Shown here one piece after another: positions 54,658-64,000 of a stretch of DNA of 64,000 nucleotides. The notes below the pieces were generated by a model. That model ran no database searches, was not told where the DNA came from, and saw only the letters and a list, made by a program, of their open reading frames with translations. Position 1 is the stretch's first letter. The number at the start of each line of letters is the position of its first letter. The position numbers and the translations under genes are program-made. Origin of the DNA: Campanula takesimana (Eukaryota; Streptophyta; Magnoliopsida; Asterales; Campanulaceae); contig JAOWBW010000162.1 in NCBI GenBank assembly GCA_026119855.1, positions 873,076-937,075 on the forward strand. The letters run 5' to 3'.

Positions 54658-57600
54658 TAATGTAACTGGGATCAATCTATAAACTCTTGGGGCTCATTTG
54701 GTAGCGGGATAAGGATTCAGAGTTTTATTAATACATGTGTTATTATTACCCTTGAAAATGATTAGGATCTATAATCACATTCCTATTAAGAACAATTTGC
54801 ACATGGCTATATTTGTTTTCCCAATAATACCCTTACCATTTAGATATCTCATACCTTTTCTTTACAACTTTTGCACGAGGCTATGACTTCAAACACTAGC
54901 AGCATCAGTTTGGAAAAAGAAGGGTAAATTACAAAATAGGGCCTAATGTCCACGGATAGGTATCAAAATGTGGCCTACCTCTCCAAATTTAATGATTTAG
55001 GGCCTATAATGTCAAATTTTGTCTAATTTAGGGCTTTTTGACAGAGATCGTTAGAAAATCCAGTTAAGTCGTCATATGCCAATCATATGCAACTTAAATG
55101 AGGGCATTCCACATGAAATTACTGGAATGCTCTCATTTAAGTTGCATGTGCTTGGCTCATGACGACTTAACTGTGTTTTCTAATGAGTTCCGTTACAAAG
55201 CCCTAAATTTGGGCAGAATCTGGCATTATAGGCCCTAAATTGTTAATTTTGGAAAGTCAGACCCCACGTTGATACCTCTCCGTGGACATTAGGCTCTATT
55301 TGTAATTTACCCAAAAAAAATGTTTGGAATGGTATACCCTTAGCAACAGCCGGATTGAGTCTGCCGATTAGTTGCCAGATCACTAATTCTCCATAAAGAG
55401 AAAAGAAGAATATGATTATTCGGACATGCCAATGGAAGAAATCACCGTTTACACTGTAGAATTATTTTGTAGCCGCCAAATCTCAATCTAACATTAACTG
55501 CAACAGAAAACAAAAAGGATGACAAAGGCTACTGAAATTGGCAGGACTAACCATCACAGGGAGTTGATTTTCCATCTTGAGCAGCTTGGCGAGGGGGGGG
55601 GGGGGGACGAGAAGGATAGAACGGCAGATAAATATTCTGATTCCCAAAACTAGGTTTTTATTTGGTTGTTCTTTGATGTTTCGCTCGTAGGGTACTTCTG
55701 GGATAAGTGCCTTATCCTGATTTTTTGGTGAGGGGTATAATTATGACACCCTCACCCAGGGATAAATAGTGAGTGTCATAGGGCCTTATCCGAAACAAGT
55801 GGATTATTTATCCCAAAATAGAGAGTAGGAGGAAGTATTCATTCGAAGTTGTATTAAGTGGTTGCTAGAAAAGATAATATCACCATAGTGCTGATAAAAT
55901 CACCATTATCTGTGTAGGAGGTGGCCGAGCTGTTTGCGAGTCAGTAGCATATCTAGTTCTGGCCAATTATTGACTCTGGATTCAGTTAACTGATACATTG
56001 ACATATTGGTGAACATCTTTTATTGCTACATTTTGACAAATGGTCTCTAACTGATGTCGTTTGAAGTGTCTATTTTGGCAACTAAACAGGTCTCAAATCA
56101 TCTAGGGTTGGACTGATGGAGAGGCAACTCATGTCTGCTCTATATACACAAAAGTTTAACATCCCTAGAGGCCTAGAGTTTATTACTCCCTTCGTCCCAA
56201 AATGAATGACCAAATTTGCTCTTGATCAAGAGCAAATTTGGTCATTCATTTTTGGGACAGAGGTAGTATCAGAAAGATGCATAGATAGTGTGGTACAATA
56301 AATACAGAGAAATCATTGCAGACAGAAATGGCGGCATTCTCTGGTTCACGGTGACTTCTTCTGAATGCTCTACAATTGGGTAAAAGTGAGTGACACCATA
56401 TTGCTTCCTGATTAAAAGAGACTGGAAAGTCTCATGAGTATTAGTACCTAATTCATTTGACAGCTACTACTACTAACCCTTTTAGGTAGGATGTGGTTAA
56501 AATGCCTTGTTGATGACTACTGTTTCATCTGATTGAGGGATCTATTTCCTTTTCAGTTGTTAGATCATTGAGTCAAAATTTTAGTCCACCATTAAAGAAG
56601 CTATTACTTTAACTGCATGTGGTTATGAGCTTACAAATAAGTCCAAACTGACATGCACGTGTTCCTATCGTGTTTGTTGTTTGTTGGATTTTGATTTTGA
56701 TATTAGCTTTTTACCTAATTTATGTTCTTCATTCTCACTGTTCTCTGCTCTTGCTACATGTGTAATTTTGTGTGCACGTTGCTGAATTTACCGCAACTAC
56801 GATACGACAAATATTATGAACTTCTGTCTACATATTCCTTTAGCAGTTCAATGTGGTTTCACATATATAGGTGTATATAATACGGGCCAATGACTCCAGA
56901 GTGGTTGATGGTGCTTTTGGCAATCTGAATTCAGAGTCTCACACAAAAGAGAATGATGCAGGTCAGCTTACGGTTCTCTCGAATCCTTACATAAATCTTA
57001 GACAGTAATGATTTGGTTGTTATTTTCTCCTGTTTCTACATTCACTGAAAAAAATGCTGTCTTTCTGAAATAAGCTGCAGAAGCAACTGTTCCAACACCT
57101 CCTAACCAAAAGAAACGGAAGCGTCAAAAGAGTCTGACATTAACTGCACTTCAAAAGAAGAAAAGGTCAAGCCTGTCTAGATCCGTCCCGCAGCATGAGC
57201 AACCACCACCATCCGATCAACCTGGAGATGTTGAGAACAGTGGAGTGGTTGGTTCGGATATTCCGAGATTTGAGAACATCAAAAGCTTCACGGACTTCAA
57301 TATTGTTGTAAATGGTTTGTGCATAGACTCCGAGCTTCCGGAAGATGTACGCGTGAAATACTATGAACTTTGCTCCAGTAAGAAAGCCTTCCTCCACTCT
57401 CATCTTCCCCAAGGCCTATATTATAAGCTTGTAGCAGGCATGATTGGAGAAACTGTTGGCATTGCAAATAGTTTAAAAGCTTGCAAACCCACTACCACTC
57501 CAGAAGATTTTGCAGTTTGGGAGAAGTCTTTGGAATCATTTGAGCTCGTGGGAATGATGGTTGGGTTTTTACGTGACAGACTGGGTAGGCTTCGAAGCCT

Positions 57601-57814
57601 TGCCCTTGAATCAGAAGGGGCATCAGACAGAAAGAGATATGTGAAAGCTAAAAGTGAACAAGGTCGTAATGCGGATGAGATAAGTAAATTCGAAGCCAAG
57701 CTCGTTGAATTGAAAGAAGCGTCCGCGAAGTTTGATGCTGTTATCGACACTCTAAAGAAGAAGGTTGTGAGCCATGAGGCTGAGTTCCAGGAACAGGTTG
57801 ATGCCCCTTGGTAG
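50987..57814 (+). CDS. B3-domain transcription factor (At5g42700/Os01g0234100-like), 7 exons
   Basis: Exons: 50987-51196, 51288-51371, 53628-53659, 53754-53904, 54013-54219, 56871-56961, 57081-57814. All introns are GT-AG and the 1,509-nt join is open (502 aa). The N-terminus is serine/lysine-rich (residues about 48-68) and residues 71-85 are basic. The B3 DNA-binding domain spans about 143-236: SFIKLMVKSHVASCFWMGFP, FCKSFLP, KYLAHKTGLSGGWASFA, HKLLVGDVLIFQLV and KFKVYIIRAN. A basic stretch (NQKKRKRQKS, about 267-276) is a likely nuclear signal. The C-terminal region (about 310-440) has the conserved FNIVVNGLCIDSELPEDVRV and LHSHLPQGLYYKLVAGMIGE blocks of this subfamily, then a coiled coil (about 445-495). 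It is expected to act in the nucleus on DNA; its targets are unknown. The 32-nt exon 3 is the least certain exon. Confidence 0.9.
51129..51186 (+). repeat. coding hexanucleotide repeats in exon 1 of the B3 gene
   Basis: AAATCC-type units followed by CCCTTC-type units encode a (KS)n then (SP)n run. Such repeats vary readily in length without breaking the frame. Confidence 0.8.
51646..52015. mobile_element. eroded Stowaway-like MITE in intron 2 of the B3 gene
   Basis: TTTTGTCCCAAAATAAATGT at the left and ACATTTATTCCGGGACGGGGGAG + TA at the right are inverted. The left CTCCCTCC terminus is gone. The middle may contain another small insertion. Confidence 0.55.
52440..53360. other. LTR-like, G-box-rich insertion in intron 2 of the B3 gene
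   Basis: This part of the intron is less AT-rich than its surroundings. It has a TATTTATAGGAGC box at about 52668 and five CACGTG motifs (52628, 52816, 52840, 53082, 53095). It may be a solo LTR, but ends and duplication were not found. No exon could be supported here. Confidence 0.4.
54635..54658. repeat. (AC)n microsatellite in intron 5
   Basis: A pure dinucleotide run of about 12 units. Confidence 0.9.
54922..55312. mobile_element. foldback element in intron 5 of the B3 gene (391 bp)
   Basis: Starts GGGTAAATTACAAAATAGGG and ends with the inverse AAATTACCC form (TGTAATTTACCC). The two halves pair along almost the whole length around ATTCCACATGAAATTACTGG. Flanks are A-rich and give only a weak 9-bp match. 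It belongs with the 48114-49031 family. Confidence 0.85.
56184..56268. mobile_element. 85-bp hairpin MITE in intron 5 of the B3 gene
   Basis: TA + CTCCCTTCGTCCCAAAATGA, then nearly perfect inverted arms meeting at TTGATC, and GGGACAGAGGTAG + TA. About 38-bp arms pair almost without mismatch. Confidence 0.9.
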
Positions 57815-58146
57815 AGCTAATAATGGTTGTGGAATGGCAAGAGGGACTTGGTTTTAAGGTATGTAGCTCTTGTAATTGATCAAATGTTAGGAACTTGAGA
57901 ATGCGCGCACACACACACACACACACACAGACTTATGCTGAAACTTACTACAGTAAAACCAATATCTTCCTTTCATTTTAGAAGTTAATAAATCAACAAA
58001 GGAATATGGAATGAAAAAATTAGAGCTTCCCCTAGATTTGGTTCTTCCTAACTCTTGCTTTAAGCATCCACATATGGGAGGTTTCTTCCATTTGCAGAAG
58101 TTAGTGGAATTGGAAATTGTAAGTTTGTGAAAAAAAATGAAAATAT
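57815..58146 (+). other. 3' UTR/flank of the B3 gene
   Basis: Contains a (CA)n microsatellite at 57903-57929 and otherwise AT-rich sequence. No clear polyadenylation signal was chosen. Confidence 0.5.
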
Positions 58147-58402
58147 ACTCCCCCCATCCCAGATTAAGGTTCTTAGTTTTTTTGCTGTTTGTCCGAAAGA
58201 TATTTGAGCAATAATTACACAGGTAATCTAATGATCTTAGTGAAAATCTAAAACTTGTTATTGATAGCATTTATAATGGTGCACCAATAAACAAGTTTTA
58301 GATTTTCATTAGAATAATTAGATTAACGTTTAATTATTGCTCAAAGTTCCTTCAGACAAACAACAGAAAAACTAAGAACCTTAAACTGGGACGGAGGTAG
58401 TA
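58147..58402. mobile_element. Stowaway-type MITE
   Basis: TA + CTCCCCCCATCCCAGATTAA and TTAAACTGGGACGGAGGTAG + TA, 256 bp. The arms contain long pairing segments such as AAAATCTAAAACTTGTT / AACAAGTTTTAGATTTTC. Confidence 0.88.
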
Positions 58403-59826
58403 CTAAATTAGAGTTTCTAAGACATTTTTAGCTTCTCCCTCCCTCCCTACTCAAATTGCATATAAACCTTCGTGCTGGGGAATCAAGGAGAAAGATATGA
58501 TGATAATAATAATAATGTGTTGTATGGATAGTGGGTAGGGAATAGTAAGTTGATGTGTGTATGACAAGTGGATCTCATTAATTAAATAGATTAGAAAGTT
58601 TCTAAGACATATTTAGACTATTATGTACGACTAGCAGTTATTTAGGCATTCTGCAGGCTGACCGCTTAAGAATTGCTCTTCACTTGCAGTTTTTAGCTCG
58701 ATGAGAGTGGACTTTAGAATGGTAAGTTATGAATATAGAGCTTTCTGGAGATCGAGGGCAAGGCGCATATCTGCAGACTGTATGATAAACAATCAGCAAA
58801 CTGCAGTTGAGGCCCAGGTCTTTTCTGAATTGACATTTTAGTTTGGTGAGCTTTTGTTCTTCTGCTACAGTATATATATGTTGTGGGTGATGTTGTTGGT
58901 TGTGTGTTTTTAAGATGTTGACAATTATGTTGTATGATATACATCTCTGTGTTCTAATCCATGTTAACATGTTTCTGCTAGGGAAGAGCATAAGTTTGCA
59001 CATTGTTTGTCCCTAGCTCTAACCTCGTTATAATTAGGTTGTTAATTCATGAAAATTTAACAAATAATTTGACGTGGGGTCTTAATTAAAAAAATTTAAG
59101 GTTGCAAAGATAAGAACCCACCTCATCACTCCACCCCCATCCCCAAACTCACCGCACTGCACCACCCATCGCCACCACCACCACCATCACCATCCAACCT
59201 CCGTTATTAATGCCACTCCAGTATGCAGCGCTCCTCCACTGTCACATCATCCTCTTTCTCTTTACGTCTCCAAACCAACCAATTATTTACCGTCACCAAA
59301 TTCTTTACCACCAATAAAATCTCTGAATAAGGGAAATTTGGTATAATACTGTAAAAAAAAAAAAAAATGCTTCCATTTTCAAACACGTCAAGCTATCTGA
59401 ACTTTGATATTGTTCAACTTAGAATATATAGTTCACGACAGAAAAATGAATGGTAAGATTGGCTGTGAGATGATAACTTTCCAAGAAAATATCGGATACG
59501 CTATTGGGAGGGGAAAAAATGTCCAAAAATCTTGACTAAAGACCAGCTGGTTGGATTTGGACAAATATACCCTCAAATGGATTTAGTAATGGATATATTG
59601 AGAGAATTTTAGACAAATAATAAAAAACTAAAAAGGGGCCCACGGGCACAAACGGACCAAACAGGCATGGGTTTTGCCCAACCCGTGACGTGTTATGTGG
59701 TAGTCGGGCCTGTACCCTCATGCTCCGGATGGGCTTAATCTGTGGGCTCATGGATACGGGCGAATGGTGGGTCTAAACGGGCGTTGGTCCATTTTGGGCA
59801 TCATCAACATCGAGGTAAAAAAAAGA
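58403..59826. other. intergenic DNA, no gene supported
   Basis: Contains a C- and A-rich stretch at 59120-59210 (CACCACCACC-type) and, at about 59630-59800, GGGCC/CCCGTG-rich DNA resembling the end of a hAT-like element, but no duplication was resolved. Minus-strand frames at 58680-59003 show no recognisable product. Confidence 0.4.
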
Positions 59827-60122
59827 TACTCCCTCCGTCCTGGAGTAAGAGTATCACCCCCCAATTTGCACGCTTATTAATAAATATTGGATGTGATGTA
59901 AATGTTTGGATGTGATGTAAATGTTGTGAGTGTAAAAGTAAAGTATGAGAGAGAATGAGTGGGAGAGAATAGTGAATTGATTGGTGTTGTGAGTATAAAA
60001 GTAAAATAGGAAAGAGAATGAGTGGGGTGAATAGTAAAGATTCTTTGCCATTTTAAGAATGAGACTCTTACTCTGGGACGGAACAAAAAGGAAAATGAGA
60101 CTCTTACTTCCCAGCTGGAGTA
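59827..60122. mobile_element. Stowaway-type MITE, family A (reverse copy)
   Basis: TA + CTCCCTCCGTCCTGGAGTAA at the left, with an eroded right end CCCAGCTGGAG + TA. Internally it is the reverse of 26954-27234, with a tandem TGGATGTGATGTAAATGTT duplication near 59887-59923. Confidence 0.82.
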
Positions 60123-60512
60123 AGATTCTACAGAATGAGTGAGGGTGGAACTGGAGGAGGGGGGTATTTATGTTTGGCCAAAAATGAGAGGGATGTGTGG
60201 GGGGGGGGGGGGGTACTTTTGATAGGGGCTAAAATATTGTGTTGGGGAATGCTCATTTAATTTCTTATTTGGTCAAGTCAGAATGATGATTTTACTAATC
60301 TGAACCTGAATTCCCTTACTTCCCCTGCCTCCTCCTCATGCATGCTTGCTTTAACATGATCCCACAGCTGTTGCTTAGCTGTTTTTCTTTGACTTTTGAC
60401 TCCCCCCAGTCAACAGTCAATCCTCCTCCTTAATACTCTCAATTCTTTCAGTTCTCCTAGGTACTATACTACCAGCACTAGGAGTGCTTTGTTGCCAAAA
60501 CCATTCCACTTT
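60123..60512. other. intergenic DNA
   Basis: No gene. A poly-G run lies at about 60199-60212, and pyrimidine-rich DNA at 60320-60470. Confidence 0.4.
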
Positions 60513-60700
60513 GAGCAATGATAGGGGCACAAAACAAAAACAAAGTCACAAAATCATGCTCACACAATGAAGTGGTGATATTTTATTGGTTATAGCGATA
60601 GTGAATCCGCCACACTCTAATTAAAAGCAATAATAAAATCACTACACTTAGGATTTTGTGAGTGAGATTTTGTGACATTTTTGTGCCCCTAGTATTATTC
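60513..60700 (+). mobile_element. Mutator-like MITE, new-family copy B (188 bp), perfect 9-bp duplication
   Basis: GAGCAATGATAGGGGCACAA to TGTGCCCCTAGTATTATTC. Duplication TTCCACTTT at 60504-60512 and 60701-60709 is perfect. Interior matches copies A and C. Confidence 0.93.
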
Positions 60701-60911
60701 TTCCACTTTTCCTCTCTCTCTCTCTCTCATCATCTCTCTCTCTATTTTATTGACAAATGCACTTATGGAATGTTTGAATCCTTAGTTTTGAAATTGTAAA
60801 AAAAAAAAAAAAAAAAAAAAATTACTGGACAAAAACTATTCTTTGAGTGGTATGGAGAAAAAAAAATCTCTTATAGTAACACCTTTGTGTACCTTATAGT
60901 ATACAATATAC

Positions 60912-61173
60912 TACTCCCTCTGTCCAAATGAGTGTCCATTTTCAAAAAATATTTGTCCCAAAATGAGTGTCTTTTTTTTAACATAACTTTGTCCCTAAAT
61001 GTTTTTTTTCGAAATCTTTTTCACCGGTTTCTTTATACGTGCAAAACTAAATGTTTGGAAAGGAGATTACAAGATTATATATGAATATTTGCTACCAAAT
61101 TGTACAACAAAGTTGAGATTTTCAGTGTCCCTTAAAATGACACTTGGACACTCATTTAGGGACAGAGGTAGTA
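60912..61173. mobile_element. Stowaway-type MITE
   Basis: TA + CTCCCTCTGTCCAAATGAGT and CTCATTTAGGGACAGAGGTAG + TA, 262 bp, with a repeated ATGAGTGTC motif in the left arm. Confidence 0.88.
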
Positions 61174-61518
61174 ACATTTATAAATTGTTAGGGCTGACAT
61201 TATGATGATACCATTAGTAGTGCATAATTATTAGATCACTACATAATGTGATGCACAAAAATGTTTTATTTAAGAATTTCGTTGCTAATTTGATATTTTG
61301 AAAAATATCCTTACATATCGCTTTATTATTTGATTATAATTATAATGAAAACAAAACTTATGATTTGTATCTACAAAAAAGAGCTCTAATTCAAGCATTA
61401 TTTGGTGTTTAGCTTCTCATAGTATTTAAAATAAGTAATACAGTACGTACTATGTAAATTTGCCCCATGCTTCATTGGTATCAAAATACAGTATTCAAGC
61501 AGTATTTGGTGTTAGCTT

Positions 61519-61925
61519 CTCATAGTGATGTAAGTGCTGTGAGTATTAAAAGTAAGATAAGAGAGAGTAAGTGGAATAGGGAATAGTAAGTTGATTGGTG
61601 TTGTAAAAGTATAAAAGTAAAGTAAAAAAGAAAATGAATAATACTAGGCGCACAAAAAATTCACAAAATCCTGCTCACAAAATCCTAGGTGTAATGATTT
61701 TATTGGTGCTTTTAATTAGAGTGTGGCGGGTCCACTATCAATAACCAATAAAATATCGCCACCTCATTTTGTGAGCAACATTATGTGACTATATTTTGTG
61801 CCCCTAGCATTGCTCAAAGAGAATTAGTGGAATGAATAGTAAAGATTTTTTGTCATTTTAAGAGGTGTACATATACTCTATAACAGACTAAAAAGGAAAA
61901 GACAACATGTATACTCTGGACAGAT
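61519..61925. mobile_element. eroded family-A Stowaway MITE interrupted by copy C
   Basis: GTGATGTAAGTGCTGTGAGT through AGTAAAGATTTTTTGTCATT matches the body of family A (59827-60122). The standard termini are eroded. Copy C of the Mutator-like MITE sits within its AAAGAGAATGAGTGG segment. Confidence 0.65.
61636..61815 (-). mobile_element. Mutator-like MITE, new-family copy C (180 bp)
   Basis: Opposite orientation to copies A and B: GAATAATACTAGGCGCACAA to GTGCCCCTAGCATTGCTC. Flanks AAAGAAAAT (61627-61635) and AAAGAGAAT (61816-61824) are a 9-bp duplication with one mismatch. Confidence 0.9.
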
Positions 61926-62498
61926 TAAAGAAATTTAATTTGGGTAAGGTAGAATAGAGAAAATATTACTGTACTTATTTATAAGATGAAGTTAATCATA
62001 AACATTCATTTGAAAAAAAAAAAAAAAAAAAAAAAAAAGGAAGGAAAGTACTCGAGAATGTAATGTTGTTAAAACTAAGCTATCATAGTACATCCAATCA
62101 ATTTGTTGCAATGATTCAGGGGGTAATTGGTCACTTTCCATCCTCAATTTCCGATGGTGATACCTCTTCCTCTTACCATCATATAATTCTTCCTCTTCAT
62201 GACAAAAATGAGGGGATAAGATAATCACTAACCAAAACTAACCAAAAATAAAATATAAAAAAAAATAATACTACTGACTATTAGAAGAACTGAAGTTAAA
62301 AGTTCAATATTACTCCACAAAACCAATTAAAAAAAAAAAAAAAAAACTTAGGTTAAAATACAATAATAATTAATTCACCCCCCCCCCCAATATCCTTAAT
62401 TCCTAGATAATCCAATCCCTTCACTCAAAAAAGTAATCAAAAATTATAATAACCCCCCCCCCCCCCCCAACCCCACATTCTCTTTACAACTAACAATC
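61926..62498. other. 3' flank of the DUF1645-like gene, AT-rich with homopolymers
   Basis: Poly-A near 62012-62038, poly-C near 62380 and 62452-62468. A minus-strand segment at about 62070-62215 reads FCHEEEELYDGKRKRYHH and RKLRMESDQLPPESLQQIDW. It looks protein-like but could not be assigned. Confidence 0.4.
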
Positions 62499-63412
62499 TC
62501 AATTCATCCTAAATTCCACTTCTCTGCAGTTAATGGAAGAACTTGACCCTCCTTCATTCTCCATTTGCTGCAACCACAAAATAAAATAACGAAAAATAAT
62601 TAACATAGTTTTAAAAAGACACCCACATTAGTAAATGACTTCTGTTTTATTCAGATTATAATAATAATCTTTGTTTTAAAATGAATGTATATTATTCATT
62701 GAAGAGACTCTGAAAGTATTTATTTTTTTATAAAAATCTTGCTATCCCACTTTAAAATTTTAAGTTTTACAAGATGAAATAGTAAAGCAAATGTAAAATA
62801 GCATTTAGGACCCAAAAAAATATTGTTTTTTGTTTACAAAAATGGACATTTAGGACAAATTTTCTGAAATTAGAAATTTATCTTGGTTTGGAATGAATAA
62901 TATTCTTCTTAAGTTTTTAAGGGAAATTAATTAATTAATTAAAAAAAAAAAACTTATTAGTAACCAACCTGTGACGAAATTTTGGTGACGTTTCCAGTCT
63001 TTTCATCAATCTTATCAGACTTCTTTGACCCAATGTGAGACTTTCTACTACGCCCCAAAAACCCTTTCCACCTGGTACTAGACGACCCCTTTGGAGGCCT
63101 TCCGCCGCCGTCATCGTCATCTTCTCCGGCGAGAAGCTCCTCACGAAGAGTAGTCTTCTGACCGACGACGGTGCTATTCTTGAACGGCAACAGTCTTCCC
63201 TTACAGAAGAGCTCGTCGGCGCTCATCATGGAGTAGTTGGAAACGGAGAATTCAAAATCAGAAGGCGGCGGGAGGGGAGTGGGCGGCGGTTGTACGTGAC
63301 GGGGAGGATGTTGACGGGAGGAGTATTGGGCGGACTCGGCGAAGTCATTGGAGAAGGAGATGCGGGGGCTCATTTGGTGGTGGTGGTGTTGGTCGGAGTT
63401 TGGATTGTACAT
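62499..63412 (-). CDS. DUF1645 / membrane-associated kinase regulator-like protein, 2 exons
   Basis: Exon 1 is 62969-63412 and exon 2 is 62499-62567, joined by a 401-bp GT-AG intron in phase 0, giving 170 residues. The protein starts MYNPNSDQHHHHQMSPRISF and has a proline-rich stretch (about 34-50). It then has the conserved block FEFSVSNYSMMSADELFCKG with RLLPFK (about 53-80), which is the family signature. A glycine/acidic linker follows, then a basic patch RWKGFLGRSRKSHIGSKKS (about 113-131). The family is plant-specific and small, and proteins of this kind are described as DUF1645 or putative membrane-associated kinase regulators. The basic patch could bind membranes or nucleic acid. No enzymatic domain is present. 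The exact biochemical role is unknown. Confidence 0.78.
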
Positions 63413-63590
63413 CGGAGATTTGATTTAGCGGTGGTGGTGGTGTGAGTGTACGTATATGTGTAAGCATGGCATGAAATGGGCCTAAGAAGGGAGGGGGGGG
63501 ATTCAATTCAATAAATTAGAACAGGGACCCCTCTCTGCCTCTGTCACTGTTGCAACTCAACAGTTAGTAGATGTTTGTATTTATATCACA
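63413..63590 (-). other. 5' flank of the DUF1645-like gene
   Basis: CCACCACCACCGC-type leader sequence directly before the start codon on the minus strand and a C-rich stretch near 63490. No TATA box was chosen. Confidence 0.4.
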
Positions 63591-63593
63591 GGG

Positions 63594-64000
63594 CTGTAAA
63601 CGAGCCGAGCCGAGATTTGGAGTTTTGGGCTCAAGCTCGTTTACGAATTATCGAGCTCGAGCTCGAGCCCATTTTCCTTGTTCGAGCTCGACTCGAATCG
63701 AGTTTCGAGCTGTTCGCGAGCTTTTAACGAGCCGTTCGAACTCGAGTCTTTACGAGCCGAACTCGAGCTTAAACATTTTTCTGAAAATTATGAAATCAAA
63801 CGAACTCGAGTTCGAGCCTTATGCTCGCGAGCTTTTCACGAGCTGTTCGAACTCGAGTCTTTACGAGCCGAGCTCGAGCTTAAACATTTTTTTGAAAATT
63901 ATGAAATCAAACGAGCTCGAGCTCGAGCCTTATCGAGTCCGAGCCTAATCGAGTTCGAGCCTTACCGAGCTCTGATAAGTATTCTCTGCATTTTAAACAA
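63594..64000. repeat. GAGCTCG-rich transposon-like DNA with a 111-bp tandem duplication
   Basis: From GGCTGTAAACGAGCCGAGCC the sequence is built from CGAGCTCGAGCC-type motifs. Units starting CGCGAGCTTTT at 63715 and 63826 repeat with a 111-bp period and preserve a reading frame, so a 125-residue frame covers them. Similar DNA is common at ends of plant TIR elements. The element continues beyond the window edge. Confidence 0.6.

Noticed and set aside
57421..57750. Minus-strand frame of 109 residues
   Set aside because: Antisense to the last exon of the B3 gene.
63035..63445. Plus-strand frame of 136 residues
   Set aside because: Antisense to exon 1 of the DUF1645-like gene, which has the family signature and proper splicing.

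Overview
This window is nuclear DNA from a flowering plant, most likely a eudicot. The evidence is three intron-containing genes of plant-only families, several lineages of plant LTR retrotransposons, and a very dense population of plant DNA transposons, including many Stowaway-type MITEs with the CTCCCTCCGTCCC terminus flanked by TA. No bacterial, organellar, rRNA, tRNA or CRISPR features were seen. The species cannot be named from the sequence.

Positions 1-26.5 kb are a nested block of retroelements. A Tat-lineage Ty3/Gypsy element lies on the minus strand (about 1-14.6 kb, left LTR outside the window). It has gag, protease, RT, two RNase H domains, integrase, and a convergent antisense extra ORF at 1-417. 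Its integrase is interrupted at 1778-8289 by a decayed Copia element arranged LTR-internal-LTR-partial internal. A CACTA terminus (14906) separates it from a second, minus-strand Copia element (14907-19982). Then come a complete TRIM element (20906-21574) and a young but disabled Tork-like Copia element (21630-26346) that split an older MITE.

Positions 26.5-33 kb hold the first host gene, a 9-exon minus-strand gene (28517-32345) for a 566-residue multi-pass membrane protein of the At3g27390 type. Three closely related Stowaway MITEs sit in its introns.

Positions 33-50 kb are gene-poor and made of nested DNA transposons whose target-site duplications can be read directly. They include a Helitron-like element (about 34.8-39.5 kb) carrying a 1.08 kb foldback element and a hAT element, a second foldback copy, a hAT element inside another hAT element, a 114-bp hAT MITE, and Mutator-like foldbacks with 9-bp duplications.

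Positions 50-58 kb hold the second host gene, a 7-exon plus-strand B3-domain transcription factor (50987-57814, 502 aa). Its long introns carry a 395-bp foldback, an 85-bp hairpin MITE and a cluster of five CACGTG motifs. Positions 58-64 kb are intergenic MITEs followed by a 2-exon minus-strand gene of the DUF1645/membrane-associated kinase regulator-like type (62499-63412) and GAGCTCG-rich repetitive DNA at the right edge.

The three host genes do not look functionally linked. No new multi-gene system was found. The most notable content is the transposon biology: Mutator-like MITE and foldback families with perfect 9-bp duplications, and clearly ordered nested insertions.
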